NCBI RefSeq assembly: GCF_001424985.1
Contig: NZ_LMDA01000024.1
Span: 1 to 64,000 of the forward strand
Reading direction: 5' to 3'
Length of the DNA stretch: 64,000 nucleotides
From: Rhizobium sp. Root1212
GTDB taxonomy: Bacteria > Pseudomonadota > Alphaproteobacteria > Rhizobiales > Rhizobiaceae
A model generated the notes under the pieces. It was not told the origin of the DNA, did no database searches, and worked only from the letters and a program-made list of their open reading frames with translations. Below, piece after piece: positions 1 through 6,953 of this stretch (the first letter of the stretch is position 1; every line of letters starts with the position of its first letter). Position numbers and translations under genes: made by a program.

Positions 1-43
1 TCCAGAGCCCCCGCTGAAAACATGCGAGGGACGGTTGAAACAT

Positions 44-98
44 GGGTCAATTCTCAATGGAAATATCTGGCTGCGCCGGGTCAGCTCTCAGTGGAAAT
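44..98. repeat. Two tandem 21-bp units, 34-bp period, possible IS21-type end remnant
   Basis: The units at 44-64 and 78-98 share 18 of 21 bases and both read GGGTCA-nn-TCTCA-n-TGGAAAT. IS21-family elements often carry short tandem terminal repeats with a GGTCA...TGGAAAT character just after istB, so this may be the outer end of such an element whose genes lie left of the window. No transposase is visible here. The family assignment is from memory and uncertain. Confidence 0.4.
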
Positions 99-156
99 CA
101 ACACATGTGACCTCCAGTGATTCTGTTAAACGCGACAACGCGGATTTGTTCGTCGA

Positions 157-225
157 ATTCATTTTGAATACGTTAATGTTCAAAATGTCAACAATGACAT
201 TCATTTTGAATAATGTTGACATTTT
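157..225 (+). promoter_or_regulatory. Operator-like array upstream of the XRE regulator
   Basis: A 14-bp direct repeat (ATTCATTTTGAATA) sits at 157-170 and 199-212, exactly 42 bp apart, about four helical turns. The reverse-oriented core TTCAAAATG lies between them at 179-187. A perfect 12-bp inverted repeat, AAAATGTCAACA at 182-193 and TGTTGACATTTT at 214-225, overlaps them and contains a TTGACA hexamer at 216-221. The array ends 25 bp before the proposed start of the regulator gene, which suggests autoregulation. Confidence 0.6.
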
Positions 226-250
226 TTCGCGTGCCGCGTTTTTCGCATTT

Positions 251-577
251 ATGGGGATAATTCCGACCGCAGAAATGTTGCGCGCTGCCAGGGCAATGGT
301 AGGGTGGAACCAGCGTCAGCTGGCCGCTTCAGCGGGCGTGGCTCGGCCCACTGTCTATAAGCTGGAAACTCGTGGAGCCACTCGGGGCGACAGGGGGCGG
401 GAGATTGCGGATAACGCCACGCTCGAATCTGTAGAGGCGATAGTTTACGCCTACGAAGCCCAGGGGATAGAGTTCATCGAGGCGACATCATCGACAGGGT
501 CCGGCGTTCGTTGGCGGACGCCAGCGGGCCGAACCGGAGAGGACCCTTCGGAAGAATCCGTTAAAAAGAAGAAGTAG
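251..577 (+). CDS. XRE-type helix-turn-helix regulator (108 aa)
   Basis: The protein carries one Cro/C1-type helix-turn-helix at about residues 7-32 (a segment containing WNQRQLAASAGVARPTVYKLE-like residues), then an acidic helix and a lysine-rich tail ending in KKKK. A longer open frame begins at 35, but its first 72 codons run through the operator array, so the ATG at 251 is preferred. Small solo XRE proteins of this kind are often antitoxin, plasmid or prophage regulators. Base composition upstream is clearly more AT-rich than the rest of the window, which fits an acquired segment. No toxin gene is visible next to it. The target is unknown. Confidence 0.7.
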   Translation: MGIIPTAEMLRAARAMVGWNQRQLAASAGVARPTVYKLETRGATRGDRGREIADNATLESVEAIVYAYEAQGIEFIEATSSTGSGVRWRTPAGRTGEDPSEESVKKKK

Positions 578-652
578 ACGGATTAAGGCCTTTAAGCGCC
601 TCTCAAAGCCCAGAGGGTCCGGAGCGGCTGATCGCCGATAAGGAGACGGCCC

Positions 653-847
653 ATGGCCGTCGCATTGTTTTTAGAAAGCCTGAATGAACGTCTTAGCAGC
701 ATTCATGCCGCTCATTCAGGCTTTCTAATCAAAGCGGAATCCGCCTGCGGCGGACGCATTGTTGGATGCGCTCGCGGTGCGAGCGATTTAAACTCTCAGA
801 AAAGATGCAGTGATAACGAGAAAAGGCAGGCTATGAGGGAACGATAG
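653..847 (+). CDS. Doubtful small ORF (64 aa)
   Basis: A 65-codon frame has a good ribosome binding site (AAGGAGA at 640-646, six bases before the ATG). Against it, the frame runs straight through three hairpins (671-785), its codon use is unlike neighbouring genes (TTA, CTA, AGA, AGG and ATT codons), and the product has no recognisable domain, membrane segment or signal peptide. It may be a real small protein of an acquired segment, or the binding site may be coincidental. No function can be proposed. Confidence 0.22.
   Translation: MAVALFLESLNERLSSIHAAHSGFLIKAESACGGRIVGCARGASDLNSQKRCSDNEKRQAMRER
671..785. repeat. Cluster of three perfect inverted repeats
   Basis: The largest is a perfect 17-bp inverted repeat: TTAGAAAGCCTGAATGA at 671-687 pairs with 712-728 around a 24-nt loop. 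It is followed by TCCGCC-TGC-GGCGGA at 740-754 and CGCTCGC-GGT-GCGAGCG at 769-785. No T-run follows any of them, so they are not ordinary intrinsic terminators. They could be a structured RNA, a recombination site or a dispersed repeat. Confidence 0.6.
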
Positions 848-1126
848 CAGCATCGACGTCGACTAACTCATATCAGTTTGTCGTATAACGCCCCCGGGTC
901 CAATAGGTTTATTTCATCGGCCGTTTATTGCCATAGTCGCCCGAAGACGACGTCTGTCATATAGGTCTTTCGGGCCACGGAGAAAAGGGGGTATTCCGCG
1001 AAAATCAACGCTGTACCCCTGTCGGCTGTTTTCATCTTGACTTGCTCGCCAAGCGTGAAAAAGTCCCGGCAGCGCCCGCAGTTGCTGGTGGCGCGGCTGT
1101 TCAGTCAAACAGAGTGAGGAAAAACC
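848..1126. other. Intergenic, no gene seen
   Basis: Between the small doubtful ORF and the DUF2853 gene I see no convincing coding frame, tRNA or terminator. A TTGACT hexamer near 1037 could be part of the promoter of the DUF2853 gene, but no good -10 element follows at the right distance. Confidence 0.4.
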
Positions 1127-1435
1127 ATGACCGACTATCTCGCAGACGTTCAGAAATACGACGCCGGTGCCGATGAGGCCGTCGTCGGCAAGATCGTGAA
1201 GCACCTCGGCATCGCACTGCGCAACCGCGACTCCTCGCTCGTGTCCGCGTCCGACCTGAAGGAACTCGACCGCGTCAAGGAAAGCTGGTGCGGCAAGAAG
1301 CTCGGCGTGACCGGCGGGGATGCCGACGCCGCCGTCGATGCCGCCGCCAAGGCGATGGCCGGCGACCGCTCGAAATCGCGGGTGACCTTCTACTATCTCG
1401 TCGCCAAACACCTCGACAAGCTCGCCACGCTTTAG
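1127..1435 (+). CDS. DUF2853 family protein (102 aa)
   Basis: A small, soluble, alpha-helical protein that matches the DUF2853 family over its whole length: the N-terminal MTDYLADVQKYD, the central KHLGIALRNRDSSLV and the ESWCGKKLG segment are typical. The family is common in Rhizobiales and has no established function. There is no signal peptide or membrane segment. The ribosome binding site (GTGAGGAAAAACC before the ATG) supports the start. It stands alone, and its TAG stop forms the left edge of a long palindromic repeat. Confidence 0.85.
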   Translation: MTDYLADVQKYDAGADEAVVGKIVKHLGIALRNRDSSLVSASDLKELDRVKESWCGKKLGVTGGDADAAVDAAAKAMAGDRSKSRVTFYYLVAKHLDKLATL

Positions 1436-1578
1436 GACCGACCGCCCTTCAGCCCATGCCGGCCTGCAAATGGCGCTTTCCCGTGCTTCCGGCGCTCACG
1501 TACCGAAGTACGCTCAAGCTCCGGGTCACGGAAAATCACCATTTTCGGCTCGACCTGAGCTGAATGTCGACCGGCCCT
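1434..1578. repeat. Long imperfect palindromic repeat, copy 1
   Basis: About 145 bp that can fold almost end to end. The outer arms, around AGGACCGACCGCC and GTCGACCGGCCCT, match at 15 of 20 positions; the centre is CACGTAC-CGA-AGTACG. A second copy with nearly the same sequence lies at 20000-20143. Both copies begin on the AG of a TAG stop codon, so the element lies in the 3' untranslated region and may act as terminator or mRNA stabiliser. Confidence 0.85.
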
Positions 1579-1590
1579 GCGTCTTTCATC

Positions 1591-1622
1591 GCCATCCCCA
1601 GACACTTGCTTCTGGGGATGGC
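1591..1622 (+). terminator. Terminator-like hairpin upstream of thyA
   Basis: A perfect 12-bp stem, GCCATCCCCAGA at 1591-1602 with its complement at 1611-1622, closes an 8-nt loop. Only a weak T-rich stretch follows (CTGCCTTTGTT), so termination is plausible but not certain. Confidence 0.45.
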
Positions 1623-1693
1623 CTGCCTTTGTTATTGGTTCGCGCGGCCGTTCGGCCTATCTTGCCGGCGATGGATCATTCGAGCGGGCTTTC

Positions 1694-2488
1694 ATGAAAC
1701 AGTATCTCGACCTTTTGCGGCATGTGATGGAGCACGGTTCCGACCGCGGCGACCGGACCGGCACGGGCACGCGCTCCGTCTTCGGCTACCAGATGCGCTT
1801 CGATCTTTCCGAAGGCTTTCCGGTCACGACGACCAAGAAGCTGCACCTGCGGTCGATCATCCATGAGCTTCTGTGGTTCCTGAAGGGCGATACCAATATC
1901 GCCTATCTGAAGGACAACGGCGTCACCATCTGGGACGAATGGGCCGACGAGAACGGCGATCTGGGACCGGTCTACGGCTATCAGTGGCGTTCATGGCCGA
2001 CCCATGACGGACGTCATCTCGATCAGATCGCCGCACTTGTCGATGGCATTCGCCGCAATCCGAATTCGCGCCGGCATATCGTGACGGCGTGGAACCCTGC
2101 GCTGGTGGACGAGATGGCGTTGCCGCCGTGCCACTGCCTGTTCCAGTTCTATGTCGCGGACGGCAAGCTGTCGTGCCAGCTCTATCAGCGCTCGGCGGAT
2201 ATCTTTCTCGGGGTGCCGTTCAATATCGCCTCCTATGCGTTGCTGACGATGATGGTCGCCCAGGTTTGCGATCTGGAGCCGGGCGACTTCGTGCATACGC
2301 TGGGGGATGCGCATATCTACAAGAACCATTTCGAGCAGGCCGAGTTGCAGCTGACGCGCACGCCGAAGCCGTTGCCGAAGATGGAGATCAATCCCGACGT
2401 GAAGGATCTTTTCTCCTTTGTTTTCGAGGACTTCAAGCTGGTCGGCTACGAGGCTGATTCAAGCATCAAGGCGCCGATCGCGGTTTGA
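1694..2488 (+). CDS. thyA: Thymidylate synthase
   Basis: Converts dUMP to dTMP with 5,10-methylenetetrahydrofolate as methyl donor and reductant, giving dihydrofolate. The 264-residue length equals the Escherichia coli enzyme. The catalytic cysteine is Cys146 in [11 protein letters not shown]; the phosphate-binding RTGTGT (21-26), the [14 protein letters not shown] block and the C-terminal IKAPIAV are all present. The dihydrofolate produced is reduced by FolA, encoded 0.9 kb downstream with a GST gene and two palindromic repeats between. The intervening repeats suggest thyA is transcribed separately. Confidence 0.98.
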   Translation: MKQYLDLLRHVMEHGSDRGDRTGTGTRSVFGYQMRFDLSEGFPVTTTKKLHLRSIIHELLWFLKGDTNIAYLKDNGVTIWDEWADENGDLGPVYGYQWRSWPTHDGRHLDQIAALVDGIRRNPNSRRHIVTAWNPALVDEMALPPCHCLFQFYVADGKLSCQLYQRSADIFLGVPFNIASYALLTMMVAQVCDLEPGDFVHTLGDAHIYKNHFEQAELQLTRTPKPLPKMEINPDVKDLFSFVFEDFKLVGYEADSSIKAPIAV

Positions 2489-2511
2489 TGAAAGCGGAGA
2501 CTTGGGAGTTC

Positions 2512-2645
2512 GCCGCCTCACCCCCCTCTGTCAGCTGCGCTGACATCTCCCCCTCAAGGGGGGAGATCGGGCCGAGAGGTTGATCCCAGCTAATCTCCCC
2601 CCTTGAGGGGGAGATGCCCGACAGGGCAGAGGGGGGTGAGGCGGC
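2512..2645. repeat. Large inverted repeat after thyA
   Basis: The ends GCCGCCTCACCCCCCTCTG (2512-2530) and their exact complement (2627-2645) are a perfect 19-bp inverted repeat. Inside, two further complementary arms contain ATCTCCCCC-TCAAGGGGGGAGAT at about 2545-2567 and 2593-2615. This is a typical dispersed rhizobial intergenic palindrome and probably folds in the thyA 3' untranslated region. Confidence 0.8.
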
Positions 2646-2667
2646 TTGTTCTGACGTTGCGGAGGGT

Positions 2668-2716
2668 CCCCCTCATCCGGCCCTTCGGGCCACCTTCTCC
2701 CCGCTGGGAAGAAGGG
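2668..2716. repeat. RIME1-type palindrome (partial)
   Basis: Matches the left half of the RIME1 intergenic mosaic element: CCCTCATCCGGCCCTTCGGG followed by CCACCTTCTCCCCGCTGGGAAGAAGGG. Related copies lie at 20183-20231, 27666-27697, 36753-36869 and, inside a gene, 62564-62702. Confidence 0.75.
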
Positions 2717-2765
2717 AAGTATGCCGCACTTTCATTGATCATGGCTTCGGCCACAGGGAGGACAC

Positions 2766-3371
2766 ATGCTGACATTGATCCACGCACCGATGTCGCGCTC
2801 GTCGCGGATGATCTGGCTTCTGGAGGAACTGGGGGCGGAGTATGAAATCCGTTATGTCAGCATTCGTCGTCGCGACGGCTCGGGCGGGCCGGACGAGGCC
2901 AATCCGCATCCGCACAAACAGGTGCCGGCACTGCTGCATGGCAAGACGCTGGTGACCGAATCGGCAGCCGTCACGCTCTACCTCACCGACCTGTTTCCCG
3001 ATTCGCCGCTCGGGCGGCCGGTCGGCCATGCGGAGCGCGGTCCGTATCTTTCGTGGCTCGCCTACTACGCGGGTGTCGTTGAGCCGACGGCGACCGCGCA
3101 TCTGACGGGCATGACGGCGTCGAACCCGATGATGGCCAAGGGTTACACCGATATGGCCGCGCATGTGGTCGGCACGCTTTCCCGTCAGCCCTATCTGCTC
3201 GGCGACAAGATCAGCGCCGTCGACATCCTGCTCGGCAGCGCGCTTTCCTGGGTGCGGACACTGCTGCCGGAAAGCGAGGCGGTCGATCGTTACGTGACGA
3301 CCGTCAATTCGCGGCCTGCGCTGGCCCGTGCCCGCGAGATCGACAGCAAGCCGGATGGTTTTCATGACTGA
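2766..3371 (+). CDS. Glutathione S-transferase family protein
   Basis: A two-domain GST of 201 residues. The N-terminal thioredoxin-like domain (about 1-80) begins MLTLIHAPMSRSSRMIWLLE, with the cis-proline VPALL and the glutathione-binding TESAAVTLYL motif; the rest is the all-helical domain. Such cytoplasmic proteins conjugate or isomerise electrophiles with glutathione; the substrate cannot be read from sequence. AGGGAGGACAC before the ATG is a good ribosome binding site. Its last eight bases overlap the start of folA (ATGACTGA), so the two genes are probably translated in a coupled way. Confidence 0.88.
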   Translation: MLTLIHAPMSRSSRMIWLLEELGAEYEIRYVSIRRRDGSGGPDEANPHPHKQVPALLHGKTLVTESAAVTLYLTDLFPDSPLGRPVGHAERGPYLSWLAYYAGVVEPTATAHLTGMTASNPMMAKGYTDMAAHVVGTLSRQPYLLGDKISAVDILLGSALSWVRTLLPESEAVDRYVTTVNSRPALARAREIDSKPDGFHD

Positions 3372-3894
3372 GGCGGATGTTCCGATCGAGATCGTGGTTG
3401 CGGTTTCCGAGAATGGCGTGATCGGCCGCGACGGCGAACTGCCGTGGCGGCTGCCGACGGATCTCAAGCGCTTCAAGGCGCTGACCATGGGCAAGCCCGT
3501 GGTGATGGGGCGCAAGACCTGGGCTTCGCTCGGCCGGCCGCTGCCGGGGCGGCCGAATATCGTCATTACCCGCGATCAGGGTTTTGCCGCGGATGGCGCC
3601 GTCGTTGTCCACACGCTCGATGCGGCGCTGGAAAAGGCGCAGGCGCTGGCGAAGGAGACTGGGGCCGGCGCGGTGTCCGTGATCGGCGGCGGCGAAATCT
3701 ACCGGCAGGCAATCGGGCGGACGGATACGCTCTACGTGACGGAGGTCGCGGCTGTGGTCGATGGCGACACCCGCTTTCCCCATATCGATCCTGCCGTCTT
3801 CGAAAAGACCTCTGAAGAGAAAATGCCGCAGGGCGAAAAGGACAGCCATGCGATGACACTGGTCGTCTGGCGCCGTAAAATGCCTGTACGCTAA
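3364..3894 (+). CDS. folA: Dihydrofolate reductase
   Basis: Reduces dihydrofolate to tetrahydrofolate with NADPH, closing the cycle opened by ThyA. The 176-residue protein has VVAVSENGVIGRDGELPW (11-28), the acidic active-site residue Asp33 in LPTDLKRFK, the NADPH motif GRKTWASLGRPLPGR and the VIGGGEIY motif. A longer frame could start at 3328, but that would lie inside the GST domain; the ATG at 3364 gives the usual N-terminus and overlaps the GST stop as ATGACTGA. The acidic Asp rather than Glu is normal for bacterial enzymes. Confidence 0.96.
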   Translation: MTEADVPIEIVVAVSENGVIGRDGELPWRLPTDLKRFKALTMGKPVVMGRKTWASLGRPLPGRPNIVITRDQGFAADGAVVVHTLDAALEKAQALAKETGAGAVSVIGGGEIYRQAIGRTDTLYVTEVAAVVDGDTRFPHIDPAVFEKTSEEKMPQGEKDSHAMTLVVWRRKMPVR

Positions 3895-4031
3895 CTATTT
3901 TCCGCGTTTTACGGTGAACTTGAAGACGCTGCGTTGAAAGCGGTTCCGGGGATACCTATAACGGGAAAACCTCGTTCCCGCGGGCATTCCGCGGGTGCGA
4001 CGACATGGCAGTTTCAACGGAAGAGGTATTG

Positions 4032-5135
4032 ATGCCCTGGAGCAATCAGAATGGCGGCGGCGGTGGCCCTTGGGGCGGCGGCGGCGGCAACAAGGGGCCT
4101 TGGGGCCAGGGGCCTAACCGCCCGCGCGGCGGCGGTGGCCGCGGCAATGGCGGTCCGCCGGATCTCGAAGAGATCTTTCGTCGCGGACAGGATCAGCTGA
4201 AGAGCGTCGTACCCGGCGGTTTCAACGGCGGCGTCGCCGTCATCATCGGCCTCCTGATCGTCGGCTTCTTCCTCATCAATTCCATCTACACCGTGCAGCC
4301 GGACGAACGCGGCGTCGAGATGCGCTTCGGCAAGCCGAAGGACGAAGTCTCCATGCCCGGCCTGCACTATATGTTCTGGCCGGTCGAGACCGTCGAGATG
4401 GTCAAGATCACCGAGCAGCAGCAGAATATCGGCGGCCGCGGTGCGGGCGAGCAGAATTCCGGCCTGATGCTTTCGGGCGACCAGAACATCGTCAACGTGC
4501 AGTTCTCGGTGCTGTTTTCGGTCACCGATCCCAAGGCTTTCCTGTTCAACGTCGAAAACCCGGCGGAAACCCTGCAGCAGGTCGCCGAAAGCGCCATGCG
4601 CGAGGTCGTCGGCCGCCGTCCGGCACAGGACATCTTCCGCGATAACCGTCAGGCGATCGCCGCCGACGTGAAGACGACGATCCAGGCGACCATGGACACC
4701 TATGGCGCCGGCATCTCCGTTAACACGGTCGCGATCGAGGATGCGGCGCCGCCGCGTGAAGTCGCCGATGCCTTCGACGAAGTGCAGCGCGCCGAACAGG
4801 ACGAAGACCGCTTCGTCGAAGAAGCCAACCAGTATGCCAACCAGGTTCTCGGCCGTGCCCGCGGCCAGTCCGCGCAGATCCGCGAAGAGGCGGCCGCCTA
4901 CAAGGACCGCGTCGTGAAGGAAGCCGAGGGTGAGGCCCAGCGCTTCATCTCCGTCTACGACGCCTATGCCAAGGCGCCGGACGTGACACGCAAGCGCCTC
5001 TATCTCGAAGCGATGCAGGACGTTCTCGGCAAATCCAAGAAGGTCATCATCGACGAGAAGAATGGCCAGGGCGTCATGCCCTATCTGCCGCTCAACGAAA
5101 TCGGCAAGCCGGCGACGGTGGGAGGCAAGCAGTAA
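4032..5135 (+). CDS. hflK: HflK, membrane protease FtsH modulator
   Basis: A 367-residue SPFH/prohibitin-domain protein that forms, with HflC, a large periplasm-facing complex controlling the FtsH protease. It has a glycine- and proline-rich cytoplasmic N-terminus (MPWSNQNGGGGGPWGG...), one membrane segment at about 68-90, the SPFH domain and a long coiled coil from about 230. An upstream ATG at 4005 would add nine residues, but GGAAGAGG lies just before the ATG at 4032 and the MPWSNQ start is typical. hflC begins at the very next base after its stop codon. Confidence 0.95.
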   Translation: MPWSNQNGGGGGPWGGGGGNKGPWGQGPNRPRGGGGRGNGGPPDLEEIFRRGQDQLKSVVPGGFNGGVAVIIGLLIVGFFLINSIYTVQPDERGVEMRFGKPKDEVSMPGLHYMFWPVETVEMVKITEQQQNIGGRGAGEQNSGLMLSGDQNIVNVQFSVLFSVTDPKAFLFNVENPAETLQQVAESAMREVVGRRPAQDIFRDNRQAIAADVKTTIQATMDTYGAGISVNTVAIEDAAPPREVADAFDEVQRAEQDEDRFVEEANQYANQVLGRARGQSAQIREEAAAYKDRVVKEAEGEAQRFISVYDAYAKAPDVTRKRLYLEAMQDVLGKSKKVIIDEKNGQGVMPYLPLNEIGKPATVGGKQ

Positions 5136-6053
5136 ATGAGCAACCGACTTCCCTTTTTCCTGATCGCGCTCGGCGTGGTGCTGATGGCGGCCTATTCCTC
5201 GGTCTTCGTCGTCAATGCACGCCAGCAGGCGATCGTCGTGCGCTTCGGCCAGATCAAGGACGTGAAGACCGAGCCGGGCCTTTACTTCAAGCTGCCGTTT
5301 GCCTTCATGGATGCAGACCGCGTCCAGTATGTCGAAGACCAGGCCCTGCGCTTCGACCTCGACAATATCCGTGTGCAGGTCTCGGGCGGCAAGTTCTACG
5401 AGGTCGATGCCTTCGTGGTCTATCGCATCTCGGATGCCCGCCGCTTCCGCGAAACCGTCTCGGGCGATCGCGAATCGGCCGAATCACGGCTCCGCACCCG
5501 CCTCGATGCCTCGCTGCGCCGTGTCTACGGTCTGCGCGGCTTCGAATCGGCGCTTTCGGACGAGCGTGCCTCGATGATGCGCGAAGTGCGCGCCGATCTG
5601 ACGCCGGACGCCGAATCGCTCGGCCTCAACATCGAGGATGTCCGCATTCGCCGCACCGACCTGACGCAGGAAGTTTCCCAGCAGACCTTCGACCGCATGA
5701 AGGCCGAGCGTCTGGCGGAGGCCGAACTGATCCGCGCCCGCGGTAACGAAGAGGGCCAGCGCCGCCGCGCCATCGCCGACCGTCAGGTCGTCGAGTTCGT
5801 CGCCGAAGCGCAGCGCGATTCGGAAATCCTGCGCGGTCAGGGCGAAGCCGAACGGACCCGTGTGTTCGCCGACGCTTTCGCTCGCGATCCGAAGTTCTTC
5901 GAGTTCTATCGCTCGATGACGGCCTATCAGGCCGCGGTCGGCAGCCCGGATACGACCTTCGTGCTGTCGCCGGATTCGGAGTTCTTCCGCTATTTCAATA
6001 GCTCGGAAGGCCAGGCGGCTCCCGCCGCTGCGGCGCCTGCAACACAGAACTAA
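5136..6053 (+). CDS. hflC: HflC, membrane protease FtsH modulator
   Basis: Partner of HflK: 305 residues with an N-terminal membrane anchor (about 5-25), the SPFH domain and a charged coiled coil (ERLAEAELIRARGNEEGQRRR region). The C-terminus is Ala/Pro-rich. Its ATG directly follows the hflK TAA with no spacing, so the two are cotranscribed and translationally coupled. The downstream order DUF2065, ACT protein, degP is the usual one in Rhizobiales and links the group to membrane protein quality control. Confidence 0.96.
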   Translation: MSNRLPFFLIALGVVLMAAYSSVFVVNARQQAIVVRFGQIKDVKTEPGLYFKLPFAFMDADRVQYVEDQALRFDLDNIRVQVSGGKFYEVDAFVVYRISDARRFRETVSGDRESAESRLRTRLDASLRRVYGLRGFESALSDERASMMREVRADLTPDAESLGLNIEDVRIRRTDLTQEVSQQTFDRMKAERLAEAELIRARGNEEGQRRRAIADRQVVEFVAEAQRDSEILRGQGEAERTRVFADAFARDPKFFEFYRSMTAYQAAVGSPDTTFVLSPDSEFFRYFNSSEGQAAPAAAAPATQN

Positions 6054-6061
6054 GCAGGGCC

Positions 6062-6247
6062 ATGAGCGATTTTCTGATCGGAATCGCATTCTTCCTGATC
6101 ATTGAGGGGCTGGTGTACGCACTGGCCCCTTTGGTTTTGGTGGAAATGGCGAAGCGTTTGCCGCATATACCGGAGCAGCAGCTTCGGCTGTTCGGCCTTG
6201 TGTCGGTGGCCGCCGGCGTCGGGCTGGTCTGGATCATCAGAGGATAG
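6062..6247 (+). CDS. DUF2065 small membrane protein (61 aa)
   Basis: Two hydrophobic segments (about 5-27 and 42-60) separated by a short charged loop, MAKRLPHIPEQQLR, define the DUF2065 family, which is nearly always found directly after hflC in proteobacteria. No biochemical role is established; the position suggests an accessory of the HflKC-FtsH complex. It starts eight bases after the hflC stop. Confidence 0.88.
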   Translation: MSDFLIGIAFFLIIEGLVYALAPLVLVEMAKRLPHIPEQQLRLFGLVSVAAGVGLVWIIRG

Positions 6248-6250
6248 AGA

Positions 6251-6637
6251 ATGTCACGGAAATTGCTCATCCGCCTCGTGGACGCAGAGTATGCGATCAC
6301 GCGGCTCAATATCGGGTCCCAGATTCCGGAGTGGCTGCCGGGCGCAGGCTTCTGGACCGTTTCCAGTTCACGTGAAGAAATGACGCTGGTCTGCCGTGCC
6401 GCGCGGATTCCCAATGGCGTGCAATCGTCGCTCGGCTGGCGCTGCCTGCGCATCGAGCAGCATTTTGCCTTCGACGTGCCGGGTGTGCTCGAATCCGTGC
6501 TGGCGCCGCTGGCGGCCGCAGGCGTCGGCGTCTTCGCCAATTCGACCTTCAGTACCGATTATATCTTCATCGGCGGATCGAGCGTCGACAAGGCCGTCGA
6601 GGCGTTGAAGGCCCATGGCCATGAGGTCACGATCTGA
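6251..6637 (+). CDS. ACT-domain protein (128 aa)
   Basis: The C-terminal half (about 62-126) has the ACT-like pattern FAFDVPGVLESVLAPLAAAGVGVFANSTFSTDYIFI and ends in a DKAVEALKAHGHEV helix, similar to the paired ACT fold of small amino-acid-binding proteins (CASTOR-type). It therefore probably binds an amino acid or related ligand. No catalytic domain is attached. It starts three bases after the DUF2065 stop and has its own GGATAGAGA ribosome binding site, so it ends the hflK operon. Confidence 0.75.
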   Translation: MSRKLLIRLVDAEYAITRLNIGSQIPEWLPGAGFWTVSSSREEMTLVCRAARIPNGVQSSLGWRCLRIEQHFAFDVPGVLESVLAPLAAAGVGVFANSTFSTDYIFIGGSSVDKAVEALKAHGHEVTI

Positions 6638-6825
6638 CCTTGCGCCGGACGGTTGCATATCGCCGGGAAATCATGCAGGGATTCAAAATGTTACAGGCTG
6701 CATCGGGGTGTTTTCGCCTGCTGCGGCCGTAACGAAAAGATGACTGGACGCCTCCCAAAACAGCCTTATCTTCGGCTAGACTGAGCGGTAGTCCCGACAG
6801 GGCCGCGCGGCGACGGGCGGGCCGT

Positions 6826-6869
6826 CTAAAGCGCATTGCGATCTTTCAGATTCGCTCCCTGCGCTTTAG
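6826..6869. repeat. Inverted repeat upstream of degP
   Basis: CTAAAGCGC at 6826-6834 pairs with GCGCTTTAG at 6861-6869 around a 26-nt loop. It lies in the 316-bp gap between the ACT gene and degP; in 6638-6825 I see no other clear signal. It could be part of a dispersed repeat or an operator. Confidence 0.5.
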
Positions 6870-6883
6870 GTTCTTGATTTTTC

Positions 6884-6928
6884 GCATGTCGTTTGCGCAA
6901 AACCGCTGCACACTTTTGCGCGACATGC
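6884..6928. repeat. CACTTTT-core palindrome, copy 1
   Basis: GCATGTCG (6884-6891) pairs with CGACATGC (6921-6928) and encloses GCGCAAAACC...CACTTTTGCG. Two further elements with different outer arms but the same inner layout lie at 8575-8619 and 24548-24591. This is a dispersed rhizobial palindrome family; here it sits just upstream of degP. Confidence 0.7.
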
Positions 6929-6953
6929 TTTAGTCGCAATCGAGAGGATACTC

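Noticed and set aside
671-728. Integron attC site or tRNA-like element
   Set aside because: The 17-bp inverted repeat lacks the conserved attC core sites (RYYYAAC/GTTRRRY) and has no cloverleaf arms.
251-847. Toxin-antitoxin pair (XRE gene plus 64-residue ORF)
   Set aside because: The small frame has no toxin-like features, lies 75 bp downstream and is crossed by strong hairpins; the evidence is too thin.
2512-2716. CRISPR array
   Set aside because: The repeats are inverted, not direct with regular spacers, and there are no cas genes in the window.
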